DNA from: Poa pratensis
Taxonomy: Eukaryota > Streptophyta > Magnoliopsida > Poales > Poaceae
NCBI GenBank assembly: GCA_947311845.1
Contig: CAMZMU010000063.1
Coordinates: 125,710,914 to 125,774,913, forward strand
DNA length: 64,000 nucleotides
Direction: 5' to 3'
Shown here: in pieces, positions 11,401 to 21,035 of the stretch
Numbering within the stretch: position 1 is the first letter of the stretch
How the letters are laid out: each line of letters begins with the position of its first letter
Notes under the pieces: generated by a model
What the model saw: only the letters and a program-made list of their open reading frames with translations
The model's database searches: none
What the model was told of the DNA's origin: nothing
Translations under genes and position numbers: made by a program

Positions 11401-12442
11401 GGATTTTGCAGGCAGGATGGGAGGCGGGATTAGTGGACTGGCCCGTCCCACTTACAACGTTGCTTATCAAATAGTCAGGGAGGGTAGTCATTGGAACCTT
11501 TAAATCTCACGAAAACTCAGATGCCCCTTTATTGGTTGTTTCTACTCCCTCCATTCCAATAAGTAAGGCGCCCTCGTTTTACGTGTTTTTTGTTTGACCA
11601 AGAATTACTCCAAATATATAAAGATTATTGGTAGAAAATTAGCATCATTAGAAAGTGTTTTTCAATATGAATCCAACGATACTAATTATGTAGAATATAA
11701 TCAAGATATTTATGCTCAAATTTTTCGGTCAAACTTTGTCTTGGAAAGCGCGTGCGCCTTATTCATTGAAACGGAGGTAGTATGATGTATCCGCGCATCA
11801 CATTATTATATTAATATATTTTTCGTACATCACATTATATTAATGTATGGTTCTGGGGTTATTATTCATAAAGAAAGGAGGCGGAATTGGGTTGCCCTGA
11901 TTACATGAGCGCGGGTGTCGGGTTTCAAACATGGGTGGCTGATTGCATGTATGCATGCTAATTTAGTATGTAATGCAATGATGTGGATTTTGTTGATTTT
12001 GTTTATTGTTGTTGTGAACAGGAACAAGGGATCGCAGTTCTGACAAATGCAACCAAAGTTTGTGCAGAGGCAATTGAAAAGCACAAGGGGAAATTGGTAG
12101 TGAAGGAAGCAGCTAGAGCTGTAAGTTTCTCATTATCAGGGTTCAATGAATAATGAGTGAAAGAAACCACTGTCAATTCAGATATCTGCAGGCATCTTGA
12201 ATCATGCAGCTAGATCTCCTAAAGTTTAATTCTAAAACCATCAGTTTTTGTCCATCTTAACCATGATTAATGTTCTGCTTGTCACGCAGGTGAGTGAGAG
12301 GGATGATAAACTATTTAAGGACACGATTGAAAAGCTGAAGTTAGCTAGCGAGGAGGTTGATGGCGACGAGGACAGTGAAGGGGAGGAAGACACTGGAATG
12401 GGGAATGCAGACTTCACAAAAGCTGGTGCTGGTACAGACTGA
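8472..12442 (+). CDS. eIF2A: Eukaryotic translation initiation factor 2 subunit alpha (eIF2-alpha)
   Basis: Five coding exons: 8472-8987, 10591-10737, 10824-10928, 12022-12120, 12290-12442. All junctions are GT-AG and in phase 0, giving 339 residues, the usual size. The protein is the regulatory subunit of the eIF2 GTPase complex that brings initiator tRNA-Met to the 40S ribosome in the cytosol. The N-terminal S1 domain (about residues 15-90) contains [12 protein letters not shown]. The serine at residue 52 of the translated sequence is the conserved site (Ser51 in animal numbering) phosphorylated in plants by GCN2. The alpha-helical and C-terminal alpha/beta domains follow, ending in an acidic tail ([11 protein letters not shown]). 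The ATG is in a good context in a GC-rich first exon. Intron 1 (1.6 kb) holds an old triplication and intron 3 a MITE. No breaks are seen. A MULE ends 196 bp upstream. Confidence 0.98.
9068..10480 (+). repeat. Diverged triplication inside eIF2-alpha intron 1
   Basis: Three related segments follow one another. Each starts with an AGGCTGGTAGTGTTATGAC-like word (about 9088, 9342, and 10042 with small changes), continues through an AAATTTGCCCC-like word and a GATTCAAGGATT..TTGGTTGGT stretch. The second and third share a further part with TTGTATAAGCATAA and TTTCGGTTCCTGG. Identity is patchy, so the duplications are old. Confidence 0.7.
11110..11470. other. GC-richer segment of eIF2-alpha intron 3, origin unknown
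   Basis: This block (CTCCCGCCTCCCGCCTGCCC to TGGGAGGCGGGATTAG) is much richer in GC than the surrounding intron and its ends are roughly complementary (GCGGGA and TCCCGC words). It may be an old MITE insertion, but I cannot define termini or a target duplication. Confidence 0.35.
11545..11780. mobile_element. Stowaway-type MITE, 236 bp, in eIF2-alpha intron 3
   Basis: The left end CTCCCTCCATTCC and the right end GAAACGGAGGTAG are imperfect inverted copies, flanked by TA (11543-11544, 11781-11782). Inner arms also match (AAGGCGCCCTCG against GCGCGTGCGCCTT). Confidence 0.8.
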
Positions 12443-12619
12443 TCTCCTCCCGGCACTACTCTAGTTGGATGAGATTACTTTGTACAGCAGCGCCAGAAAG
12501 AAAGAATCAAAGAAACGATGTTTGGTTGCTCCTGTTTGAGGAGCCATGATGGATGATGAGACGACTCGTTAGATGCTGGTGATTGGTTATGGGTTAAGCT
12601 GTAGGCTACCTGCTGTCTT

Positions 12620-13200
12620 ACATACTGATTTGTTTTTATTGGAACGCTAATCCTGAATGCTGTTAGCTGCAAATTTATACATGTTTTCATCAACATTTAT
12701 ACATGAAATTGTTTTCATGGTTTCTTGGCCTGTTGTCTGAAATCCTGCCGATTCATGTCCCCTCTCAGTAACTCGTCTGCATACACTCGCGGATTGCAAC
12801 ATTATTTTCGTCACTCCTTCGTCTCCAACATTTAGATGTGGTTCAAACGACGCCATTCAGTTGCATAATGTATTGAGCTTAAGATGCAGTGTATAGTTAC
12901 ATGAGAGTGAGATGCACGCGTGCTGGCAGATGCTTCAGACAGACATAGGATATCAACAAGGCACCAGTCGTCTAGTGGTAGAATACTGATTCGTTTTGGT
13001 TGAGTGCTGTCAGTTGCTCATTTCTACATGTTTCATCAACAGGTTGAGATTGATCTTCCAATCTGCCGATTAATGTCCCTTTAAGTAGCACACTTGCCGG
13101 TTAGTTGGTACAGACACAGACACGTGCTTCAAAATCAAACGATGCCTGCCAATTGCAGTGTATATTTACAGTTTAGATGATGAGTTTATACAAAATGCAG
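12620..13200 (+). repeat. Tandem duplication in the eIF2-alpha 3' flank that includes part of tRNA-Gly
   Basis: The stretch from about 12624 (CTGATTTGTTTTTATTGG ... ACATGTTTTCATCAACA ... CCTGCCGATTCATGTCCC) is repeated from 12987 (CTGATTCGTTTTGGTTG ... ACATGTTTCATCAACA ... TCTGCCGATTAATGTCCC). The second copy starts directly after a half tRNA-Gly (12961-12985), so the duplication boundary lies inside a tRNA gene. Confidence 0.7.
12961..12985 (+). pseudogene. 5' half of tRNA-Gly, truncated
   Basis: GCACCAGTCGTCTAGTGGTA then GAATA equals the acceptor 5' strand and D arm of the intact tRNA-Gly at 13255 with one change (TGG to TCG). It stops before the anticodon arm and continues into duplicated flank. 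It cannot fold as a tRNA; the A-box promoter region is mostly preserved. Confidence 0.85.
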
Positions 13201-13254
13201 GTGGTAAGAGCACTTCAGTTCTTGTAGATTAACGAAACAATTCAAATCATAATA

Positions 13255-13325
13255 GCACCAGTGGTCTAGTGGTAGAATAGTAACCTGCCACGGTACAGAC
13301 CCGGGTTCGATTCCCGGCTGGTGCA
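13255..13325 (+). tRNA. tRNA-Gly (anticodon GCC)
   Basis: Seventy-one nucleotides with acceptor stem GCACCAG/CTGGTGC, discriminator A, D arm with TAGTGGTAGAAT, anticodon loop CTGCCAC giving GCC, and T arm CCGGG TTCGATT CCCGG. No intron and no encoded CCA. One oddity: the anticodon stem reads GTAAC against GGTAC, leaving an A-G mismatch where plant tRNA-Gly(GCC) genes normally have C-G (GTACC). The gene may still be charged, but the mismatch could mark a weakened copy. A run of T follows the gene at 13329-13336, as expected for Pol III termination. Confidence 0.93.
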
Positions 13326-15440
13326 AATATTTTTTTTGCTTTGATGAAAATTACTACCTATATCAAAGACGAGCCATTTAGCGAGCTGTGGTTGTTCGTG
13401 CCTGTAGCAGCTACAGTGTTGAACAGTACCGCGATTTTTTTCAGAAAGGCCCCTGCGTTCTACGAAAATTCGAAGTCGGTCCTAATTCTTAGCTGAGGAG
13501 GACCTAGCTGCAATTTTCGAAAACCACGAGAACCCCGGTGGAAAAGCGTCCCCGCATCCTCCTCCTCTCCTTCCCTCTCCCGTGCGGCCCGGCGTCGCCG
13601 CCGCCGACGCGCGCCGTCGCCACTACGCTTCGCCTAGCTCAGATCGAAGAAGACGACCAGCTCCGCCGCCGCCTCTCTCTCTCCTCGCCGGAAATCAGCT
13701 GCCGGGAGGCCGCACGCGTGCGGGAATCTTCCTCGCCGTGGTCGCCGTCCGCCGCCACCGTTTCGCTCGCCGCCGGCGAACCAGGCGACCAAAGGGTCCG
13801 ACGCGTCGTCCGTTCTGCTCCCCTCCACTTCCTCTGCCGACTCCGCGCGCTCCCAGCCCCGCGCGCGTGCTCGCGTGCTCGAGCGCGAGCTCGACAGCGC
13901 GGCCGCCGCCGGCGGCTGACGCCAGCTGCTGACGTCACTGCGGGCCCGCGCTGTCAGCTTTTTCCCCATTTTCACAAATGATTTCCCAATTTTTTTTAAC
14001 AAAACCCCCGACGTGTGGGTCCCTCCTGTCAGAAATTTTACAAATACAAAAAAATGCTGAAAACTGTAAAATTCAACACTTTTAATCCGTGGTTCCGAAA
14101 AATGCAAATAATATATCAAAAAATTTCAAATTTAACAAATCTTCAAACTCTTCACACAAAAGTTGCACCAAAAATACGTTCTACAGAAAACAGTGCAAAC
14201 AAAATATCAAAATTTCCCAAATTTAACAATTTGTCAAACTTTTCACAAAAAAATTGCATCAAAAATTCATTGTGCCCATTCCACAATTTAAGAAATTTTT
14301 AGATTTAAGAAACTTTCAAATGTTCCACATGAACTAAAAAATGTCCATTTTATTCAAAATTTGTTAGATTAGTTTCCCAAATAATTTTTCTACTTTGTCG
14401 CAAAAAAAAACAAACAAATTTCAATATTTTCAATCACGCCAGACACGGTATGTCACCGCACTAAATTTCCTAAAAATATTATCCATTGTAAGTTCAAAAA
14501 AAAAAAAAACGACCTCGTCCGCGATAATTTCCAGACGGTAATATTTAACCACATCAGACGAATTAACGTGAAGGTATTTTTTCTATTAATGTTGAATCAA
14601 GACTGATATGCTTTTTATCCCTTCAGCTTATGGTACCGTAAACATCAGTGAGAAAAACTCAAACTAGGTGAGAAGGATAAGGCAAACGAAAACGCAAAAG
14701 ATCTTGAAGTGTTTGTCTAATTTCCTTTTAGGTAATAATAATAATTGAGGACAGAAACAAATAAATAGTTGGTTTTCTGAACTATCCACTAGCACTTACG
14801 GATAGAATGCACGCAACTAGCTTCAATTATTTGATTTGTTTACGTCGATATCAATTCAGTCATGAAAAGTAGTCTGTGTGCACCGCTTATCTCACCAAGT
14901 TTTTAAATAGTTGGTTTTCTGCAAAGTCGTCAAGGATAGCTAACTCTACATCTGTTCTGTAACTATTTGGTACAAAATTAATGTCCTGCATATGCAATAT
15001 ATATATTCAGACTTAGTTGATGTTCCAGCGCAACACAATGGAAAGCTGCGTGCCAGCCTAGATGGGATGATGTCTATTTCGTCGCACTATTTTCTATTGC
15101 AAAACTTTAACTTTATCTGTTTTTTCTCCTCTTGCGGAATGCAGAGCATGAAATAAGAAAATTAGTCCGTATGTAATGCTGATGAAAACATGTTTTCTGC
15201 TCTAAGTTGGCTCCTAGGATGTTCAGCCATTTGAGAAATTTTTATTTGTAGTACATTCTTGACACATGCCTCAAGGAAGGTACTTTCATTGAGAGAGAGG
15301 GAGGGGAATTCTACCATGCCACTGCCACTGGAGTGGGTACCCAAATCTGAACCCTGAACATCTGCAGATTGAAGACACAACCACATACATTACGCACATG
15401 CAGATATACGATAACAGTCCAAGGCAAATGAATCTCAGGC
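13326..15440. other. Intergenic: GC-rich island then AT-rich repeats
   Basis: 13530-13970 is a CpG-rich island with open frames on both strands (for example 13538-13981 +), but the frames are arginine/proline/alanine-rich shadows with no recognisable domain. It could be an orphaned promoter or first exon. 14015-14290 is AT-rich with two loose copies of a roughly 95-bp unit (ATATCAAAAAATTTCAAATTTAAC and AATATCAAAATTTCCCAAATTTAAC starts). 14500-15440 holds nothing I recognise. Confidence 0.4.
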
Positions 15441-15649
15441 GAAACTATTTCACGCTTCTGACCCTTTTGGGTAGCGCCTCACGATCGGGCGCTACACTAC
15501 TACACTGTGTAGCGCCTTACGATCAGTCTTTACACATCCGAATGCGTGAAAGTAGTGTAGCGCCCGATCGTAAGGCGCTACACAGTGTAGTAGTGTAGCG
15601 CCCGATCGTGAGGCGCTACCCAAAAGGGTCAGAAGCGTGAAATAGTTTC
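15441..15649. repeat. Perfect 84-bp inverted repeat with 41-nt loop
   Basis: The left arm 15441-15524 and right arm 15566-15649 are exact reverse complements over 84 bp, and the pairing continues outward imperfectly for about 15 more bases (AAATGAATCTCAGG against CCGAGGTTCATTTT). The arms contain internally repeated words GTAGCGCC and CGATCG, with TAGTGTAGCGCCCGATCG occurring more than once, so the right arm is itself a tandem repeat. A transcript would form a long uninterrupted hairpin. No clear target duplication is visible. It could be a foldback MITE or a hairpin small-RNA locus. Confidence 0.9.
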
Positions 15650-15902
15650 TCCCGAGGTTCATTTTATGTTAAACTTTCGCGCAGAGCTCAATAGTGTCGA
15701 TTTTGCCGTCCAAGGCATCGAGTGTGCAGAAAGTGCGAGTCCCACCTCGAGTCAGCATCCATCACGGCCAGAGACACCCATGCAAATCCCAACGCGTATG
15801 TGTGAAATGGACGTCGTGCAGCCACAAGAAGCAGCAGCCACCAGCCGGGGAGCTCGGGACTGGTATACATTAAAAAAAAAGTACTGTAGAACCCTTTGCT
15901 TT

Positions 15903-16315
15903 CTTTCAGTGGAGTGTTTGCTCCCGGGCACCACTGCTCCCTCTCATTAAAAAATTCGAAAATCATATTTATAAGCTTTAAACAATTCTGCAAAAAAATC
16001 GGGAGGTAGGTAATGATATATCCTCCAAACGTGTAAAAGATCAAATTCAAATAAGTTGTATTTTGAGCTACACAAAAATAACAAAAATGTGGATCTAAGT
16101 ATGTATATTTTCAAATCTCTAAGTTTGATCAGATTTGTTATTTTTGTTGAGGCCAAAATATAAAGAATCTTTAATTGAAAATTTACACGTTGTTGGGATA
16201 TGTCATTGACTACTTCCATATTTTTTTTTCAGAATTTTTGTAGCTCACAAATATGCTTTCCAATTTTTTTAAATGAGAGGGAGCAGTGGTGTCCAGGAGC
16301 AAAATGCATTTTCCG
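15903..16315. mobile_element. Probable Mutator-like MITE, about 413 bp
   Basis: Inner parts of the ends are strong inverted repeats: CACCACTGCTCCCTCTCATT at 15930-15949 and its complement at 16274-16293, preceded by TTTGCTCC-like sequence. A 10-bp direct repeat CCTTTGCTTT at 15893-15902 and 16316-16325 is the likely target duplication (9-10 bp, Mutator size). The outermost left bases are diverged, so the exact left border is uncertain. AT-rich interior without a gene. Confidence 0.65.
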
Positions 16316-16325
16316 CCTTTGCTTT

Positions 16326-17198
16326 GGGAACAGAACACGGCGTAGTGTTCCCTTTCTGTCCAACCAAACCCAGCAATATAGGCATGTGTGTTTTATGCAG
16401 TAACCCTACCCCAATTTTATGAAACGACAAATAATAAGATGCACTGTATCTGCCTCTCTTGATATTTTTTACTTCTTCCGTTTATAAAAGGATATTTCAA
16501 CTTTGTCTAAATTTGATGTGTGAACTACTCGAGGACAGCAGCAGGAATGCATGATGGACCACACGACGGATCGGCCATTGCATACGCACGCACGCCATCA
16601 CCGCTTGCACACGCCGTGGAACTAGGAGATCAGGAGATGTCCAGTCAATTAAGCACCTCACATCAGTACATCAGTCATTTTTCTCTGACCGTTTGGCGTG
16701 TACAACAAACTAGGCATCAATGCATAGCCCTGCTGTCGCATGCACCCAAGGCCATCTATTTGATTTAGATTTAGCTGGAGGTAGGCACTGACGTCTCCAA
16801 CGGGCCACTCCAAATCGGACGCGAAAAGTTTCCGTTTTGCTCGGTTTGGTGTGCGCCGCACACACGGCAGAGATTCATGTCTGGCTTTTGTCCGTATGGG
16901 GTGCACACTGCACTGCACCCAACGGCGGCCCCCGTTTGGTTTAGTTCACAATCAGATAAATTTAGATACTACAGCGTGAGATGTTTTAGACCTTTTACAC
17001 ATTCACATGTATACAAATATATATACATGTTTTAATTTTAGTCTGAATCTAGAAAACATGTGATCTAAAAGATCTTATATTATATTATGGAACGGAGTAG
17101 TTCACAATTAAATAAATTTAAAAAGTCTTACAATCAATTAAATAACATAGTTCACTCAACCAAATAAAATCAAATAAAATGAGATGAGATGGAAATGA
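16326..17198. other. Intergenic with MITE remnants
   Basis: 16474-16520 looks like the left arm of a decayed Stowaway. 16795-16945 contains CTCCAACGGGCC and CCCAACGGCGGCC words typical of Tourist/Harbinger ends. 16960-17097 ends GGAACGGAGTAG and is another decayed Stowaway. No gene is seen. Confidence 0.4.
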
Positions 17199-17654
17199 CT
17201 AGTTGTTTCCTACATGAATCCACATATGATAAATGAAATCATCCTGAAGTTGATTGTGAGTTATCCGATCACGGATCTCATGATGCACAAGGAGAAACTG
17301 CTCAAACATTGGCCGGTGCTGACGCTGGCTCAATCAAATCGCACTGAAATTCCCACCCTGGTCATATGGAGCATCGGCCTTTGCATCGGAAGTAAAAAAT
17401 CGCAGGCCATCACTCCTTGCATAATACACACGAACGCATTCTTTGACATTCGAAAGCGGCATCCAAAAAATATAGTGAGTGTATGTTGGATTGTTACAGC
17501 AAAAGTAGTCTTTGTAGGGTTGGTCAGGGCGGACCTCTCTATTACGGTTGAGCACGGGTGCACGTCCCTTCACCGACCCCTTGAACTTTGGAATCTCATT
17601 CTCATCATGGTCATGGATGAGGGCTGCCGCGGCCATCAAAATTTCGGTACACAA
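17199..17654 (-). pseudogene. PIF/Harbinger transposase (HARBI1-like) remnant, internally deleted
   Basis: On the minus strand the N-terminal part reads HDHDENEIPKFKGSVKGRAP and PVLNRNRE, then FRMSKNAFVCIMQGV in a shifted frame, then jumps to the C-terminal end VHHEIRDRITHNQLQDD and HMWIHVGNN-stop. N- and C-terminal pieces are familiar from grass Harbinger transposases; the whole central DDE nuclease region is missing. There is an in-frame TGA between the two parts (17334-17336). It is a dead fragment; termini of its transposon are not visible. Confidence 0.75.
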
Positions 17655-18422
17655 CTCCTAGTCCACCCACCCCTCTCCCTCTCGCACGCGGTGCCGTCGC
17701 CTGCGCCATTCATGACCCGTTTCAGCCGCTTCTCGCCGGAGACAAGTCCTCTTCTCGTTTTGTTTGGACGGATTCTCGGACCCTGTAGCCATCCCCGTTG
17801 TCGTCCCGGGTTGCCACCGCCACCTCGTCCACACCGACACTGGAGGAGGTTCGTTTTTGCGGCTGACCTCCTGGGTCTGGCTAGGACAGCAGTGTGTTTG
17901 CTCGGACATGGTGGCCTCGGCGCACACAACTTGTTTGGCCATTTGTCGGACCGAGCTTTAGGTACGAGCATCTTCCTCTATTTTGATGAATAGGCAATGA
18001 GACAGAAATGTTTATGTGACCACTTGGTATATCTTCTTACAGATATCATGGATAGGTTGGACATTTTTTTTTCTTCAGTCAATTCATCGATACATCTTTG
18101 TATCTTTCGACTCGTAACAAGGGGGGATGCAGACAATGTCCTGTCGACCCAAAGCCAGCCCAAAATTTGACTTGTAACGGGCGAAGTCACTAAAACGGAT
18201 AGACATGGACTGAGTTGGGTAGAGTGGAACCCGGAGAACATGGGAGAGGAGGAGGGGCATACGACTGTGGGCTAACTGCAAGTTGTTGATTATTAACCCA
18301 ATCGGAATTGATGATCCATCCATGACTTTGACCCGCCTGCCTGCATGCATGCATGCATGCTTCACTACCATTGTTTGAATTCTGCGTTCTGCGTTCACAA
18401 ACACGGCAGACTTTGTTCTATC
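17655..18422. other. Intergenic, nothing firm
   Basis: 17640-17960 is GC-rich and probably belongs to the leader of the decayed Harbinger element on its left. A (GCAT)n microsatellite lies near 18342-18361. No gene is supported. Confidence 0.4.
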
Positions 18423-19558
18423 TTTTTTTTTTTAACTGTGGGGCAAAAGTTTTGCCCCAACCATTTATTAAGAAAAAGGTGCCCGGTTTTATTAGTGGAA
18501 GAAACCGGGCGAAAACCATTCAACAAACACCAACAATACGGGAGGGGCCAACGCAACCACAAAGGGCAACACCTAAAACCAGCAACTCCTGAAGCGACAA
18601 CCCCACTCTACCTAAGCAACCGCAGATTGATGACTATCCTAGGACCACGCAGCTGTCGTTAAGCAGTCGTGGGCGCCTTACCAATGGCGCCACTCTTCTT
18701 GCCTATGCTTCTAAGAGCATTTTTCACCTTCTTGATTTTGCCAGTAGAAGCCTCCTCAGCTATGAGGCAAGCAATCGTCTCGCCATATCCAGGGCTAGCT
18801 GTCTCCAAGCAAGCGAGCAAGCCACCAAGTTTTTTCACGAAGACCGCCTAGTCAATACGTGCCAACATACTTTCACGGTCAAAGAGGGGCGACCGGATGG
18901 ATAGACCTCCACTATCCACAGAGGAGGGCAACTCGCAGGACTCAGACGGAGTTGCAGATGGCGCGATGTCCACCGCTAAAGGCTCCAAAAGGTCCAGCTC
19001 AACTGGAAGCACCACAGATGATTCCCCACAATGATCCTGCAACTCAGGCAAGTTCTCCACAACTGGAGCCATAACCTCGGTGGCGACAACCCTCGTAAGG
19101 ACAGACGACGACGCATGTAGAGCACGGGGAGAAAATTCTCGAAAGCAGCATTCGGACCGCTCATCAACAGAACCAATCTGTATCTCAGGTGGCAGAGGCA
19201 CAACCGACGCAACCTGAAACTTGGCAAGAGCGTCGTGTACCTCAGAGCGAAGCAACTCAAACTTCTGAAGGACCTCCATGCGTAGTAGGGCAAACTGGGA
19301 CTCCACAGTAGAGACTGAAAAGGCGTTGGCATTGGAATCCTTGCAACACGGCTGCATCATAGGACACAACGACAAGTGGCCCGCAACATCGGCCAACCTA
19401 TGAGGCGACGAGGGACGACGAGGTTGAGCATACGGAGAACGGCTTCGCTGAGATGGAGGACGAGTGTCCGAAGAGCGAGTCTGAGCCTCCGGAGAGCGAG
19501 AACGAGCGGCGGGAGAACTTGCCCAATTATAGTCTACTCTACCGCACCAATTATGTTA
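18423..19558 (-). pseudogene. Poly(A)-tailed retroelement with a single decayed ORF
   Basis: Read on the minus strand, an open frame runs from the Tourist boundary at 19558 through an Arg/Ser-rich start (RSRSPEAQTRSSD), a central part (ESQFALLRMEVLQKFELLRS) and a C-terminal part (KKLGGLLACLETASPGYGE, ending GKAPTTA-stop at about 18661). One in-frame TAG interrupts it at 18848-18850. The 3' end has AATAAATGG and the unit GGGGCAAAACTTTTGCCCC, then an 11-base A run (seen as T at 18423-18433). That tail is typical of a non-LTR retroelement or retroposed transcript. I do not know the protein's function. The 5' end is lost where the Tourist element abuts. Confidence 0.55.
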
Positions 19559-19835
19559 GGGCATCTCCAACGGGCTGGCGCAAACGGACCAGTCCAGTCC
19601 GTTTTTGTCCGGACGGACAAATGACTGCCTCCAACGGGCTGGCGTAAACGGACATTTTGCTGGCGGTCTGTCTGTTTTGGACCAAAGCTGGACCAAGTTT
19701 GATCCAGGTTTGGGGTTGTCTGCTGTCCGGTTCTGTCCGTCTCTCGTATCCGCATGGCCCATTGGCGGACTGCCCCAAACAAATAAAATAGGACAAATTT
19801 TGATATCCGTTTGCGCCAGCCCGTTAGAGATGCGC
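19559..19835. mobile_element. Tourist (PIF/Harbinger) MITE
   Basis: Begins GGGCATCTCCAACGGG after TTA (19556-19558) and ends CCCGTTAGAGATGCGC, an imperfect inverted copy. The internal words GGGCTGGCG and CAAACGGAC recur. The 3-bp target duplication is not preserved at the right, so the exact right border is approximate. Confidence 0.75.
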
Positions 19836-21035
19836 AGAACATGCGGGCCGGTGAGGGAGGAAGCTTGGAGAGGCACTGAAGCATCAAGCGTGCATGTGAT
19901 GTGAGGTCATCCAAGCCTTAGCCAGGCCGTACCGTACGTCGGTAAGTACGTGATACCGACCCGACGGACCCGAGACCCGGTCCGCTGCTGACCACCACCC
20001 TCCGCGTGGGCCCGACCACCGGGCTGGTAACGAACGATCCAATAACCCGCTTTGACTAGAGCCTAATTAATCACCTTCTAGAAGAGAGCAACGCCAAACT
20101 CTATTAAGGTAGAGAGAGAAAGAGGTTAAGAGGAGAGAGAGGGGAAATGCAAGTGGATGGCGTCCACTTGCTTAAATTCACGTTATCCTTGCTGGCTCTG
20201 TCTCTGGCTCTGGGTGGTGCGTCGTTTTTTGAAATCGCAACTTGCGCCGCCCACTTGCGCCTGCAGCCAGCCCAGAAAGAAAGAGACCGCTCCCATCGAC
20301 GAGAAGGACCGTGGGGTGGGAGGGAGCGGAGAGTAAAATAAGGGAAAGTCGGGGAGGAGGAAAGCGCGATTTGCAGCTGGCTGTCGCGCTCGTCCTTGCC
20401 AACATGGCCGCCAGTACAACTCACGTCCTCCTCCTTCCTCCTCGATATTTGGTTACTGCAAGTGGATGGAGCCGTTTTTCTCTGCAACTTCCTACTACTA
20501 TTCGCGGAGTACTTCTAGCTCGCCTCCGGGACGGACATGTCAAATAACACATGCTTGTGTATTTGCGAGTAGCAGGAGAAAATGTGGCGTGGAATTTGTC
20601 CTAATTTGAAATGCCATGAACGATCCTGATGATCGACGGAGAAAGAAACCACAAACACTCAGACATGCCATATTTAAACATGCGAGAAAGAATATACAGA
20701 GAATCTCATCCACCGAGGCTACCAGTTTTTTTTACTCAGTTTCGGTCAATCTTAACAAAGAACATGAAAAGAAAAGGAGGGGGAACGAAACGAAGGAAAC
20801 TAAGCTAGGACTAGTTCTAGAGAAGGGGGAGTGTCTCGCGATAAGGTGAAACAGCGAGGGGTCAAGTGTGAAATGGCACCGACCGAACCGACCCCTCGCC
20901 GCCCTCACGCCAGAACAAAATAAAGAAAAAGAAATCACGCGCTCGCCGCGCGCGCACACCGAGAAACAACCATTTACCAAAAGGCCCCTGGAGTTTGACC
21001 GAAATGGATGGCTGGCCGATGACGATTGGTTCCGA
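19836..21035. other. Intergenic: 3' flank of the PYL gene
   Basis: Contains a GA-rich run (20110-20144) and a small palindrome CAAGTGGA..TCCACTTG (20150-20170). A short frame at 20404-20547 (+) begins MAASTTHVLLLPPRYLVTA but has no family I recognise. The part nearest 21035 should include the PYL 3' untranslated region. Confidence 0.4.

Noticed and set aside
12961..12985. Second tRNA-Gly gene
   Set aside because: Only the 5' half is present; no anticodon or T arm follows.
13538..14119. Open frames on both strands in the 13.5-14 kb GC island
   Set aside because: No recognisable domain, composition typical of GC shadows; reported only as a GC-rich block.
17214..17993. 259-codon + frame
   Set aside because: Runs antisense through the Harbinger transposase remnant; no protein similarity.
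18342..18361. (GCAT)n run
   Set aside because: Ordinary microsatellite with no linked structure.
20150..20170. Palindrome CAAGTGGA..TCCACTTG as a regulatory site
   Set aside because: A single 8-bp palindrome is expected by chance at this scale and has no supporting context.
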